Made by a program: the position numbers and the translations under genes
NCBI RefSeq assembly: GCF_900113445.1
Contig: NZ_FOPJ01000007.1
Span: forward strand, 1 to 64,000
Length of the DNA stretch: 64,000 nucleotides
From: Corynebacterium spheniscorum
GTDB lineage: Bacteria > Actinomycetota > Actinomycetes > Mycobacteriales > Mycobacteriaceae
Reading direction: 5' to 3'
Shown: positions 55,791 through 64,000 of the stretch, piece by piece
Position numbering within the stretch: the stretch's first letter is position 1
How the letters are laid out: each line of letters opens with the position of its first letter
Notes under the pieces: generated by a model
Database searches by the model: none
Told to the model about the DNA's origin: nothing
The model's input: only the letters and a program-made list of their open reading frames with translations

Positions 55791-55808
55791 TGTTCGCTAT
55801 CGGCGTAC
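55791..55808 (+). promoter_or_regulatory. ClgR activator site upstream of clpC
   Basis: TGTTCGCTATCGGCGTAC fits the ClgR consensus WNNWCGCYNANRGCGWWS at 17 of 18 positions. ClgR is known to activate clpC and clpP in corynebacteria and other actinobacteria. Confidence 0.7.
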
Positions 55809-55961
55809 AAGCCCACCGGGAGCGCCCTGAACTGCGCGGATGCTAAGCGTAGCTGGGGTTTTGGGCGGGCAGGTGTTCGAGTGAGGGGAAGAAGTGGCCG
55901 GCACGCGCGTTAGAGTGGGTGGAACAAAATTTTAACGCGAGCGAAAACAAGGGGTTATTAA

Positions 55962-58775
55962 ATGTTCGAGAGGTTCACGGACCGCGCACGACGCGTTGTC
56001 GTCCTGGCCCAGAATGAGGCCCGGGCGCTCAACCACAACTACATCGGGACCGAGCACATCCTGCTTGGCCTGATTCGTGAGGGTGAGGGTGTAGCCGCCA
56101 AGGCACTGGAGTCGATGGGCATTAGCCTCGACGCAGTCCGCCAAGAGGTCGAGGAATTTATCGGCCAAGGCACCAAAGCCCCGGAAGCAGAAATCCACTT
56201 CACCCCACGCGCCAAGAAGGTTCTGGAACTTTCTCTGCGTGAAGGCCTGCAGATGGGCCACAAATATATCGGCACCGAATTCCTGCTGCTCGGGCTTATC
56301 CGCGAAGGCGATGGCGTAGCAGCACAGGTGCTCGTTAAATTAGGTGCCGATCTCCCGCGGGTTCGCCAACAGGTGATCCAGCTACTGAGCGGTTATGAAG
56401 GTGGCCAAGGAACCCCCGAAGGAACCTCGCAAGCCGGTGGCGGCACCGTGGGTGCGGGGGCTGCTGGTTCCCGCGGCGGAAGCGCCGCTGGTGCCGGTGG
56501 CGGGGAACGCTCCAACTCCTTAGTGCTCGACCAATTCGGCCGTAACCTCACCGCGGCTGCCAAGGAAGGCAAGCTCGACCCAGTGGTCGGCCGCGATAAG
56601 GAAATTGAGCGCATTATGCAGGTGCTCTCGCGCCGCACCAAGAACAACCCCGTGCTCATCGGTGAACCCGGTGTGGGTAAAACCGCCGTCGTCGAAGGCT
56701 TAGCCCTCGACATTGTTAATGGCAAGGTTCCGGAGACCCTGAAGGATAAGCAGGTGTACTCCCTCGACTTAGGTTCCCTGGTTGCCGGCTCGCGCTACCG
56801 CGGTGACTTCGAAGAGCGTCTGAAGAAGGTGCTCAAGGAAATCAACCAGCGCGGCGACATTATCTTGTTCATCGACGAGATCCACACCCTCGTTGGTGCT
56901 GGTGCCGCCGAAGGTGCCATTGACGCTGCTAGCTTGTTAAAGCCCAAGCTCGCCCGCGGTGAACTCCAAACCATTGGTGCCACCACCTTGGATGAGTACC
57001 GCAAGCACATCGAAAAGGATGCTGCCCTGGAGCGTCGTTTCCAGCCGGTGCAGGTTGATGAACCTTCGGTGGAATTAACCATCGAAATCCTTAAAGGTCT
57101 GCGTGACCGCTACGAGGCACACCACCGCGTGTCCATTACTGATGGTGCGCTGACTGCTGCTGCGCAGCTCTCGGATCGCTATATCAATGACCGCTTCTTG
57201 CCGGATAAGGCAGTGGACCTCATTGATGAGGCCGGCGCCCGCATGCGCATTAAGCGCATGACCGCCCCGGCGTCGCTGCGAGAAATCGATGAGCGCATCG
57301 CGGAAGTTCGCCGCGAAAAGGAAGCCGCCATTGATGCTCAGGACTTCGAGAAGGCCGCTGGTCTTCGCGATAAGGAGCATAAGCTCGGCGATGAACGCGC
57401 CGAGAAGGAAAAGCAGTGGCGTTCCGGTGACCTCGAAGAAATCGCTGAGGTCGGCGAAGAGCAGATCGCTGAGGTGCTCGGCAATTGGACCGGCATCCCG
57501 GTCTTCAAGCTCACCGAAGAAGAATCTGCGCGCCTGCTGCGCATGGAAGATGAACTGCACAAGCGCATCATCGGCCAAGATGATGCGGTTAAGGCTGTTT
57601 CCCGTGCCATCCGCCGTACCCGCGCTGGCCTGAAGGATCCGAAGCGTCCCTCTGGTTCCTTCATCTTCGCGGGTCCTTCCGGTGTGGGTAAGACCGAGCT
57701 TTCCAAGGCTTTGGCGGAATTCCTCTTCGGTGAAGATGATGCGCTCATCCAAATCGACATGGGTGAGTTCCACGATCGCTTCACGGCTTCCCGCCTCTTC
57801 GGTGCGCCCCCTGGATATGTGGGCTATGAAGAAGGCGGCCAACTCACCGAAAAGGTGCGCCGCAAGCCCTTCTCTGTGGTGCTCTTCGATGAGATCGAAA
57901 AGGCCCACAAGGAGATCTATAACACCCTGTTGCAGGTGCTCGAAGATGGTCGCCTCACCGATGGCCAAGGCCGCATCGTCGACTTTAAGAACACGGTGCT
58001 GATCTTCACCTCCAACCTTGGTACCCAAGATATTTCCAAGGCTGTGGGTATGGGCTTTACCGGTTCTTCGGAAACCGATGAGGAAGCTCGCTATGAGCGG
58101 ATGAAGAATAAGGTTAACGATGAGCTCAAGAAGCACTTCCGCCCTGAGTTCCTCAACCGCATCGACGATATCGTGGTCTTCCACCAGCTCACCCGCGAAC
58201 AAATCGTGGAGATGGTGGAACTGCTCATCGACCGTGTGCGCAAGGCACTTAAGGCCAAGGACATGGACATTGAGCTTTCCGATAAGGCGAAGAACCTGCT
58301 GGCGCTGCGCGGCTTCGACCCCGTCTTGGGTGCCCGCCCGCTGCGTCGCACCATTCAGCGTGAAATCGAAGACGCCATGAGTGAGAAGATCCTCTTCGGT
58401 GAACTCGGCGCCGGTGAAATCGTTGAGGTCGGTGTTGATGGTTGGGATGGCGAGTCCAAGGACACCGAAAAGGCCACCTTCACCTTCACCCCGCGCCCCA
58501 AGCCGCTGCCGGAAGACACCTTCGATGAGATGTCCGTGGAAGCTGCCGAAGCTATCACTGATGTTGCTGAAGCTGCTGAAGGCGATGTGCCAGAAAGCGA
58601 CACCGCTGAAGGCCTCGACATGGAAGAAGTGCGCGAGCACGGCGAGCATGTCGAAGACGCCCAAGGCGAATACGGTGATGCTTCTCAGGTGAGCCAGGAC
58701 AATGACTCCGATGAAGAAGGCCCCGAAGCCGGCTTCGGTTATGGTCAACCGCAACCACAACCCAAACCGGAATAG
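55962..58775 (+). CDS. clpC: ATP-dependent Clp protease ATPase subunit ClpC
   Basis: This 937-residue HSP100 unfoldase feeds ClpP. The N-terminal ClpN repeats start [21 protein letters not shown]. First ATPase: Walker A GEPGVGKT (234-241) and [23 protein letters not shown]-type middle region (about 430-465) precedes the second ATPase, Walker A GPSGVGKT (571-578). After about residue 830 an acidic tail ends in [12 protein letters not shown], longer than in Bacillus ClpC. The ATG follows CAAGGGG. A terminator follows. Confidence 0.96.
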   Translation: MFERFTDRARRVVVLAQNEARALNHNYIGTEHILLGLIREGEGVAAKALESMGISLDAVRQEVEEFIGQGTKAPEAEIHFTPRAKKVLELSLREGLQMGHKYIGTEFLLLGLIREGDGVAAQVLVKLGADLPRVRQQVIQLLSGYEGGQGTPEGTSQAGGGTVGAGAAGSRGGSAAGAGGGERSNSLVLDQFGRNLTAAAKEGKLDPVVGRDKEIERIMQVLSRRTKNNPVLIGEPGVGKTAVVEGLALDIVNGKVPETLKDKQVYSLDLGSLVAGSRYRGDFEERLKKVLKEINQRGDIILFIDEIHTLVGAGAAEGAIDAASLLKPKLARGELQTIGATTLDEYRKHIEKDAALERRFQPVQVDEPSVELTIEILKGLRDRYEAHHRVSITDGALTAAAQLSDRYINDRFLPDKAVDLIDEAGARMRIKRMTAPASLREIDERIAEVRREKEAAIDAQDFEKAAGLRDKEHKLGDERAEKEKQWRSGDLEEIAEVGEEQIAEVLGNWTGIPVFKLTEEESARLLRMEDELHKRIIGQDDAVKAVSRAIRRTRAGLKDPKRPSGSFIFAGPSGVGKTELSKALAEFLFGEDDALIQIDMGEFHDRFTASRLFGAPPGYVGYEEGGQLTEKVRRKPFSVVLFDEIEKAHKEIYNTLLQVLEDGRLTDGQGRIVDFKNTVLIFTSNLGTQDISKAVGMGFTGSSETDEEARYERMKNKVNDELKKHFRPEFLNRIDDIVVFHQLTREQIVEMVELLIDRVRKALKAKDMDIELSDKAKNLLALRGFDPVLGARPLRRTIQREIEDAMSEKILFGELGAGEIVEVGVDGWDGESKDTEKATFTFTPRPKPLPEDTFDEMSVEAAEAITDVAEAAEGDVPESDTAEGLDMEEVREHGEHVEDAQGEYGDASQVSQDNDSDEEGPEAGFGYGQPQPQPKPE

Positions 58776-58798
58776 TAGGTCTTAAGACCTCAAGCTCT

Positions 58799-58843
58799 AC
58801 ATCCCCCGCACACCTGGGCAGGTGTGCGGGGGATTCTTCTTTC
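58799..58843 (+). terminator. Terminator of clpC
   Basis: ATCCCCCGCACACCT pairs with AGGTGTGCGGGGGAT, followed by TCTTCTTT. It is 24 bases past the stop. Confidence 0.9.
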
Positions 58844-58969
58844 CTCTTGCCCCTGGCTCAAAAATTGTTTATCAGCAACCAGCTGGGTATCAACCAGGTG
58901 TGTGGCCAGCTACACGCGGTAGACTTCACAGAAACTAAAACAACATAGACACCTCAACGGGAGAAACGC

Positions 58970-59161
58970 ATGGGCATCCAATACCGCAAGCGCAAGAAGC
59001 TGGGTAAGAATAGCTGGCTGAATATTTCCGGCTCCGGGGTCTCTGGCTCCACCAAGGTTGGGCCGGTGACCTTCAACTCCCGTGGTGGACTGTGGGTGAA
59101 CCTTCCCGGTGGCTTAACTTTCCGTGGCCGTTGGAAGGGCCGGAAGAACCGCAGCAAATAA
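58970..59161 (+). CDS. DUF4236-like small basic protein
   Basis: This 63-residue protein starts with ATG behind GGGAG. It is highly basic (MGIQYRKRKKLGKNSWLNISGSGVSGSTKVGPVTFNSRGG), with the DUF4236 pattern of YRKR..LG...WLNIS.SG.S.S...G. DUF4236 is of unknown function, often an N-terminal piece of larger proteins; here it stands alone. It ends 13 bases before the stop of the opposite-strand mutY. Confidence 0.75.
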   Translation: MGIQYRKRKKLGKNSWLNISGSGVSGSTKVGPVTFNSRGGLWVNLPGGLTFRGRWKGRKNRSK

Positions 59162-59174
59162 AACCGCTCCGGGA

Positions 59175-60113
59175 CTACACGGGTAGGCGGAAAACCCCAG
59201 CTTTATGTTCTTCGGCTAACCCATCATCAATTAAAGAGAAAAGCGCGCGGGATAGTTGCGCCGGCTTCGGCCATAGCGCATCAATATCGGCGCGCTTTAC
59301 CTCTTTGCTTTCCCGCAGCAAAGCCATAATCTTGCCGCGCACCTGGCGGTCGGTGCCAATAAACTTTTGCACCCGCTTCTTCTTCGCTGCCTGCTCCTGC
59401 GCACTAGGTTCAGGGCAACCAGCGCGCTGCCAGGCACATTCACGGTACACCGGGCAGTGCCCACAATCCGGGGAGCTAGCGGTGCACACTAAGGCCCCTA
59501 ATTCCATGAGTGCCACTGCGCACTCTGGTTCTTTACCGGACGGATAAAAGTCTGCGATTAAACGCAGCTCACTTTTGCGGGCAGGAGGGGAATAAAAAGT
59601 GGCCTGCACCAGCCGCGCATACACGCGGCGCACATTGGTATCCACCACTGGAACCGGCTGATGATAGGCGAAACACGCCACCGCCCGCGCGGTGTAATCA
59701 CCGATGCCTGGTAGGGCAAGCAGGTCCTCCACCTGATGAGGTACCTCGCCGTTAAAGCGAGTGCTGATCTCTCGGGCGCATTCTAAAAGCCGTAGTGCTC
59801 GCCGCGGATAACCCAACCGACCCCATGCGCGCAGCACCTCATCAGTACTGGCTTGAGCAAAATCATTCGGGGTGGGCCAACGTCGCATCCATTCTTCCCA
59901 TTGAGGGATCACCCGGGCTACGGGGGTTTGTTGGCTCATGACCTCGCTAAGCAGCACCGCCCATGGGCTGGTGCCTTCGGCGCGCCACGGTAAATCGCGG
60001 GCATTCTGACGATACCAATCGATCACTTTGAGCGCGCAAGTATGATCATTGGGTTTTTCGGGGGTAAACAATCGGCGGTTATTCAAGGTCATGGGCACTA
60101 AAGATCCTAGCAA
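59175..60113 (-). CDS. mutY: A/G-specific adenine glycosylase
   Basis: This repair enzyme removes adenine mispaired with 8-oxoguanine. The helix-hairpin-helix LLALPGIGDYTARAVACFAY with catalytic Asp in VVDTNVRRVYARL is present. The iron-sulfur cluster pattern C-x6-C-x2-C-x5-C is complete (CTASSPDCGHCPVYREC). The listed start gives 312 residues; MTLNNRRLF at 60092 is an alternative 7 codons later. The C-terminal NUDIX-like domain is missing or very short, as in mycobacterial MutY. Divergent from carbonic anhydrase. Confidence 0.93.
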   Translation of the reverse strand: MLGSLVPMTLNNRRLFTPEKPNDHTCALKVIDWYRQNARDLPWRAEGTSPWAVLLSEVMSQQTPVARVIPQWEEWMRRWPTPNDFAQASTDEVLRAWGRLGYPRRALRLLECAREISTRFNGEVPHQVEDLLALPGIGDYTARAVACFAYHQPVPVVDTNVRRVYARLVQATFYSPPARKSELRLIADFYPSGKEPECAVALMELGALVCTASSPDCGHCPVYRECAWQRAGCPEPSAQEQAAKKKRVQKFIGTDRQVRGKIMALLRESKEVKRADIDALWPKPAQLSRALFSLIDDGLAEEHKAGVFRLPV

Positions 60114-60130
60114 GTGCGAGAATAAGAACT

Positions 60131-60784
60131 ATGCCGATGCGTGATGTGGACAGAAACCCCAAAGCTGTATGGGACGCCATGCAAAAGGGGAACCGTCGTT
60201 TCATTGAGGACGCCCAACAGCGACCCAACCAAGACCAAAGTCGCCGCAGCCAACTCCGGGAGGGCCAAAACCCCCGTGCAGTGGTGCTGGCCTGCTCGGA
60301 CTCCCGAGTCCCGGTGGAAATCGTCTTCGATGTGGGACTAGGTGACCTCTTCGTTATCCGCACCGCCGGTGAAATCATTGACCTCTCGGTCCTCGCCAGC
60401 CTCGAATACGCCGTAGAAAGCCTCGGCGTGGAATTAGTTGTAGTGATGGGCCATGAGTCCTGCGGTGCTGTGAAAGCCACCGCGGATGCCCTTGATGGCG
60501 GTACCATCCCGGATGGTTTCCAACGCGTCCTGATTGAAAAGGTCAGCCCCTCGATTCTGGTGTCGAAGGCAGAGAACCGGAATACCGTTTCCGACTTTGA
60601 GCGCCAACACATCATTGAGACCGTGGGCCAGGTCATCTCGCGTTCGCCAGAGCTGAAAGCGCACCTAGACAATGGCACTGTTGGTGTGGTGGGTCTGCGC
60701 TATCGCCTCTCTGATGGTTTGGCGGAGCCGGTGTGTACCTTCGGGGTCAGCGATGAAGACACGAACGGTGTGGGTACCTCCTAG
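60131..60784 (+). CDS. Beta-carbonic anhydrase
   Basis: This 217-residue zinc enzyme interconverts carbon dioxide and bicarbonate. Zinc ligands appear in ACSDSRVP (Cys with the Asp-Arg dyad) and GHESCGAV (His, Cys). The start is 17 bases from the mutY start on the other strand. The mutY/carbonic anhydrase divergent pair is the same as in C. glutamicum as I recall it. Confidence 0.94.
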   Translation: MPMRDVDRNPKAVWDAMQKGNRRFIEDAQQRPNQDQSRRSQLREGQNPRAVVLACSDSRVPVEIVFDVGLGDLFVIRTAGEIIDLSVLASLEYAVESLGVELVVVMGHESCGAVKATADALDGGTIPDGFQRVLIEKVSPSILVSKAENRNTVSDFERQHIIETVGQVISRSPELKAHLDNGTVGVVGLRYRLSDGLAEPVCTFGVSDEDTNGVGTS

Positions 60785-60813
60785 GACGGCGAAAGCCACC
60801 TAAACTACAGGGC

Positions 60814-61527
60814 GTGAGCTCCCCACGTCCTCCCCGCCGTAACTCCTATGATCAAGAACAGGCTCCTCGTCAGCCTGAGGTGATCTACGTTCGCCGCCGC
60901 GTCGCTGCGCTCTTTTTGCTGCTGGTGGTGATCGCGATACTGATTTTTGCGATGGTCAAATTCGCCGGTAAGAAGGACGAATCCACCGACGTCGCCGCCA
61001 CCACAACCACAACCACCAGCGTTGAGGCCACCGAGACAACAAGCACGAGCGAATCCACTGAGGAGTCCAGCAGCGAGTCCACTTCGGAGAGCACCAGCGA
61101 AAGCACCGAGGCGAGCGCTGAAGCTCCAAAGAAACAAAGCTGCGAGCTTCATGATCTTAGGATCACCGCGACTTCTGATCAGCCGAACTACGCGGGCAAT
61201 GTGGAGCCCAAGTTCTATATGACGGTGAAAAACCCCACCGACGCGGATTGCGAGATCGACCTAGATCGCGACATTCTGCGCTTTGAGGTTTATGACCTGG
61301 CCACCAACCAACGCGTGTGGGCGGATGTGGATTGCAACGCCTCGGAAGGAACCGGTACCCGCATCTTTCCGGCTGGAGAGGAACGCCACTTTGAGGCGAG
61401 GTGGTCGCGCACCACCTCCGCCCCGGAGATGTGCCAGCAGCGCCAACCTGTACCGGCTGGCAGCTACTTCCTCCATGCCGTGATTGGGGATAACCCGTCG
61501 GACGCGCACACCTTCAACTTGGGTTAA
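60814..61527 (+). CDS. Membrane-anchored extracellular protein, unknown function
   Basis: This 237-residue protein has a short Pro/Arg-rich cytoplasmic start, a membrane helix at about 30-50, then a Thr/Ser/Glu-rich stalk (TTTTTTSVEATETTSTSESTEE...). The folded domain from about 110 has four cysteines (SCELHDL, DADCEIDL, VDCNASEG, EMCQQRQ) and looks like an Ig-like or DUF4232-type beta fold. It begins with GTG and shares TTAA at its stop with the convergent phosphatase gene. I do not recognise a function. Confidence 0.7.
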   Translation: MSSPRPPRRNSYDQEQAPRQPEVIYVRRRVAALFLLLVVIAILIFAMVKFAGKKDESTDVAATTTTTTSVEATETTSTSESTEESSSESTSESTSESTEASAEAPKKQSCELHDLRITATSDQPNYAGNVEPKFYMTVKNPTDADCEIDLDRDILRFEVYDLATNQRVWADVDCNASEGTGTRIFPAGEERHFEARWSRTTSAPEMCQQRQPVPAGSYFLHAVIGDNPSDAHTFNLG

Positions 61528-62042
61528 AGCTCAAACCAATCGGCGAAGAGATCATCGATATCGCGAAGATAATCATCGATGAGCTCTAGGGTTCGGTGGA
61601 AGACCTCCGGGTCTTCCCTCACCGGGTCCGGGATATCGGGGGCAGGCTCAATCAAGCGCCGAGAACGGTGCATGTGTTTTACGGACTCACCGGGGTAGGT
61701 GCGGCATAGTGCTGCGAGTTCCCCCAAGGTGAAAGTACGCGGGATGGCATTGGGGGCTAATTTCGCTAATTCGGCGGATTGACGCTGGCTCATGGTGAGT
61801 ACCAGTGCGTTATCCACCATGGGGGCGGTGAATTGGCGGGAAACAAAGCTAGCGTCTGCTGGGATATTCGCGGCAGCCAGGGCTGCTTTGGAGCGACCAT
61901 CCATCCCAGCACCAACGACGGCACCAAGACCTGCGGAGCGGATCCGGCTGGGATCAACCTGGGGGAAATATTGGCGGGTGAGTGTTTCGGCCATAGGGGA
62001 GCGGCAAATATTTCCCTGGCAGATGAAAAGCACGGTGTTCAT
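61524..62042 (-). CDS. Low-molecular-weight protein tyrosine phosphatase
   Basis: This 172-residue LMW-PTP has the catalytic loop CQGNICRS (residues 8-15, C-x5-R) directly at the N-terminus and the general acid in PDIPDPVREDPEVF (Asp-Pro motif). The start MNTVLFICQG is chosen; the open frame extends 82 codons upstream without family similarity. LMW-PTPs of this kind act on BY-kinases in exopolysaccharide export, and a BY-kinase gene starts 540 bases away in the opposite direction. Confidence 0.88.
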   Translation of the reverse strand: MNTVLFICQGNICRSPMAETLTRQYFPQVDPSRIRSAGLGAVVGAGMDGRSKAALAAANIPADASFVSRQFTAPMVDNALVLTMSQRQSAELAKLAPNAIPRTFTLGELAALCRTYPGESVKHMHRSRRLIEPAPDIPDPVREDPEVFHRTLELIDDYLRDIDDLFADWFEL

Positions 62043-62579
62043 GGGGCTGACTAAGGGTCTTTCTTGAAAAGAGGCTGTTGTTGGGCTGGGGGCGATGGCA
62101 CTAAGTATGCCTGGCGGTTGGTCAAGGCACCGCATTGCCCATACGCCCGAGGAATTACTCATCATAAAGCTTAAAGTGACGAGTATCTCTACTTTTGAGT
62201 TCCTCAGGATCTTTCCAAAAGTAAATAGAGTTGGGTCAACCAGCGTTCTAGTACAAGGTAGCTTTTCTTGTGGTGACCGATTAGACACTCCTGGTGGGTG
62301 TTTCCTTGTATGACGAGCTTAAATGTTGTGACTAGGTATTTTGCAAATTAAGTGGATAGTCAACTTTTATTGATAGGTCAAATATTGGAACCTTCGGCAT
62401 AGTGGCTGGTCGGGATATGTGTTAGTTTTTTTAGGTTCACATACTGACCCAGTGGTTCGCCCTAGATAGTTTGCGGATCAAATCTGTGCATGCAGCCGAT
62501 TCTAGTGCCCCAAATGATAACGAATCATTTATCCATCAAGGTTAATTCGTGGGTGATTTCAAGGAGAAGACCATAACGT
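62043..62579. other. AT-rich divergent promoter region, phosphatase / BY-kinase
   Basis: This 537 bp region is distinctly AT-richer than neighbouring genes and has no gene. It has a perfect palindrome (62512-62530) 50 bases before the kinase start and a looser inverted repeat TATGTG/CACATA at 62416-62443. Composition like this is common before capsule or exopolysaccharide loci and can hint at transfer. Confidence 0.5.
62512..62530. promoter_or_regulatory. Palindromic operator candidate before the BY-kinase
   Basis: AAATGAT-AACGA-ATCATTT has perfect 7 bp arms. It ends 50 bases before the start codon, in the right place to control transcription. The AT-rich form recalls Fur/Zur-type sites, but the regulator is unknown. 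Confidence 0.5.
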
Positions 62580-64000
62580 ATGAATGAAATAGCCACCCTG
62601 GTAACGGTGGTAACTCGACGCTGGATTACTGTGCTGGTATGCGCCTTATTAGGCCTCGCCTGCGCGATTGGCTACGCCGGGATCCGGCCACAGGAGTATC
62701 AGTCCTCTGTTACCTTAACCGTCTCAACCACGAATGCTGATGGTGGGGGAAACGCCTACCAAGCTTCCATGGCCGCCAACCAGCGCGTGCGCACCTACGC
62801 CGCCATGGTTGCCCAATCCGATGTGTTTAACCGCGTCGCCGCGGATAGCGAAGGCCAATTAAAGATCGGGCAACTGCGTGGTGCTGTTCGCGCCATGGCC
62901 CAAGCCGATACTTCATTGATCCGCATCACCGCCATGGATGAAGATCCAGACACCGCAGAAGAAATGGTCAGCTTAACCTCTATTGCGCTAACTGACCTGG
63001 TGGCGGAAGTTGAAACCCCGGCGGGTAGTGATGTTCCCACCGCCTACCTCTACATGGTGGGCCAACCTAGCACCACGGACTCCCCGGTGGGCTTAAAAGC
63101 CTGGGAAATTGTTGCTCTGGGACTATTTATCGGGCTGGTCTTAGGCCTGATTGCGGCGGTTATTCGGGAATACTATGACCGCACCCTGCGCACCGTGGAT
63201 GATGCAGTGGATATCACCGGGGCTGGTGTACTCGGCAAGATTATGGTGGCTAAGGAGATTCCGGAACCCGGCCACCAGGTGAAAACCGGGGAAGCGAATG
63301 CGGAAGCCTTCCGTCACTTGCGCACCAACTTGGCCTTCGTGGCTGTGGACCACACCCCACGCGTTCTTCTCTTTACCAGCTCTGTGCCTAATGAAGGCAA
63401 GAGCTTTATCTCCTTGAATGTCGCGGCAGTTCTGGCCGAAGCCGGCAATAAGGTTGTGTTGGTGGATGCCGACCTGCGCGCCGGGCAAGCCAATGCCAGC
63501 TTCGGTACCGCCGCGCATGTGGGGCTCACCAATGTTTTAGCCGGCAGCGTTGAGGTTGATGATGTTCTGCAGACCCTAAACGCTGGGGTGGATTTGCTGC
63601 CCGCCGGTTCGCCCCCACCGAACCCTTCAGAATTGCTGGGTTCCCAAGCGATGTCCCGGGTCTTAGCAGCGCTGAAAGAACAATACGATTATGTGATTGT
63701 GGACTCCCCGCCATCGCTGCCGGTGACGGATGCGTTGATCCTGGCACCGCAGGTAGATGCGGTGGCATTGGTTGCTCGACTTGGGTTGGTTCAGACCACT
63801 CAGCTGCAACAATCCATGGAGTTGTTGGAAAAGACTGGTTCGCAGATCGCCGGGATTATCGTTAATGGTTTGAAGGCCTCTAAGTCTGAGGGCTATGGCT
63901 ACGGATATGGGTATGACTCCCAAGCAGAGGCTATGGTTACGACCGCTCCCCAAAAGGAGCATTCTTTGGCGCAGCAGGCTCGCAACGCGGTACATGATGA
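62580..64000 (+). CDS. Wzz/BY-kinase exopolysaccharide biosynthesis protein (3' end outside)
   Basis: The gene begins at ATG (MNEIATLVTVVTRRWITVLV) after AAGGAG and is open to the window end, 473 residues visible. The N-terminal Wzz/chain-length domain has membrane helices at about 13-35 and 178-200. The cytoplasmic tyrosine kinase has Walker A SSVPNEGKSFISLN, Walker A' VVLVDADLRAG and Walker B YVIVDSPPS. A Tyr cluster (EGYGYGYGYDSQ) follows the kinase core, a likely autophosphorylation site. Together with the nearby LMW-PTP it indicates control of a surface polysaccharide. Confidence 0.9.
   Translation, partial: MNEIATLVTVVTRRWITVLVCALLGLACAIGYAGIRPQEYQSSVTLTVSTTNADGGGNAYQASMAANQRVRTYAAMVAQSDVFNRVAADSEGQLKIGQLRGAVRAMAQADTSLIRITAMDEDPDTAEEMVSLTSIALTDLVAEVETPAGSDVPTAYLYMVGQPSTTDSPVGLKAWEIVALGLFIGLVLGLIAAVIREYYDRTLRTVDDAVDITGAGVLGKIMVAKEIPEPGHQVKTGEANAEAFRHLRTNLAFVAVDHTPRVLLFTSSVPNEGKSFISLNVAAVLAEAGNKVVLVDADLRAGQANASFGTAAHVGLTNVLAGSVEVDDVLQTLNAGVDLLPAGSPPPNPSELLGSQAMSRVLAALKEQYDYVIVDSPPSLPVTDALILAPQVDAVALVARLGLVQTTQLQQSMELLEKTGSQIAGIIVNGLKASKSEGYGYGYGYDSQAEAMVTTAPQKEHSLAQQARNAVHD

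Larger units (their letters stand above)
55132..55961. other. Intergenic region, 830 bp, between lysS and clpC
   Basis: The region contains, in order, the lysS terminator, a 20-pair RNA hairpin (55405-55455), an AT-rich stretch without open frames (about 55480-55720), a ClgR-type site (55791-55808) and a possible -10 TAGAGT near 55911. No protein gene is recognised. The size and base composition differ from neighbours; a small RNA gene is plausible. Confidence 0.55.

Noticed and set aside
57075-58760. A 561-codon open frame antisense to clpC
   Set aside because: It mirrors the clpC codons. The opposite strand has clear ClpC motifs and the antisense product resembles no family.

Overview
The window looks like chromosome from a Corynebacterium. 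The strongest clues are two tiny genes encoding PorH/PorA-like porin peptides (44 and 45 residues) between a stand-alone groEL and a polyphosphate kinase 2 gene, the actinobacterial order ftsH-folE-folP-folB/K-DUF3180-panC, a small protein ending in Cys-Cys next to an ArsA/Get3 ATPase, a LAxTG cell-wall protein and a ClgR-type site before clpC. Most of the window is core genome. The 35-46 kb aromatic-degradation cluster is the clearest accessory block. No rRNA, tRNA, CRISPR array, transposase or phage gene was recognised.

Layout. 0-7 kb: a LAxTG-anchored surface protein, then a leftward ferric-siderophore ABC transporter whose permease-2 and binding-protein genes both carry apparent frameshifts, and a TetR regulator with a perfect palindrome before its start. 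7-13.5 kb: the Mrp cation/proton antiporter operon (A with fused B, then C, D, E, F, G). 13.6-16.1 kb: a stand-alone LeuA-regulatory-domain-like protein and an M20 peptidase. 16.3-20.5 kb: CIRCE-controlled groEL, a 770 bp gap, porH, porA, ppk2. 20.5-22.9 kb: MarR regulator, rhodanese, a frameshifted acetyltransferase, pyrophosphatase. 23-35 kb: a long rightward run dacB-tilS-hpt-ftsH-folE-folP-folBK-DUF3180-coiled-coil protein-Rossmann protein-panC-like, covering wall synthesis, tRNA modification, purine salvage, proteolysis, folate and pantothenate.

35-46.3 kb: a homoprotocatechuate (3,4-dihydroxyphenylacetate) meta-cleavage cluster. Leftward: a fused FAH-RraA protein, a GntR/FCD regulator, hpaE, hpaD, hpaH, hpaI. 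Rightward: an MHS-type transporter and a flavin hydroxylase of the MobA (3-hydroxybenzoate 4-monooxygenase) family. HpaD keeps every iron ligand at the same residue number as the Brevibacterium fuscum enzyme. The likely route is uptake of a hydroxyphenyl acid, hydroxylation by a single-component flavoprotein instead of HpaBC, extradiol cleavage, and breakdown to pyruvate and succinate semialdehyde. A nearly identical 18 bp motif lies upstream of both the divergent hpaG/transporter pair and the hydroxylase. No HpaF isomerase gene is visible.

46.3-64 kb: an ABC-F ATPase whose start lies in a threefold 18 bp repeat, an ArsA-like ATPase with an overlapping CC-star gene, two tandem CstA carriers, lysS, an 830 bp intergenic region with a strong plus-strand RNA hairpin, clpC, a DUF4236-like peptide, mutY, beta-carbonic anhydrase, a secreted or anchored protein, a low-molecular-weight protein tyrosine phosphatase, and the start of a Wzz/BY-kinase gene cut by the window end. 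The last two suggest an exopolysaccharide or capsule locus beyond the edge.
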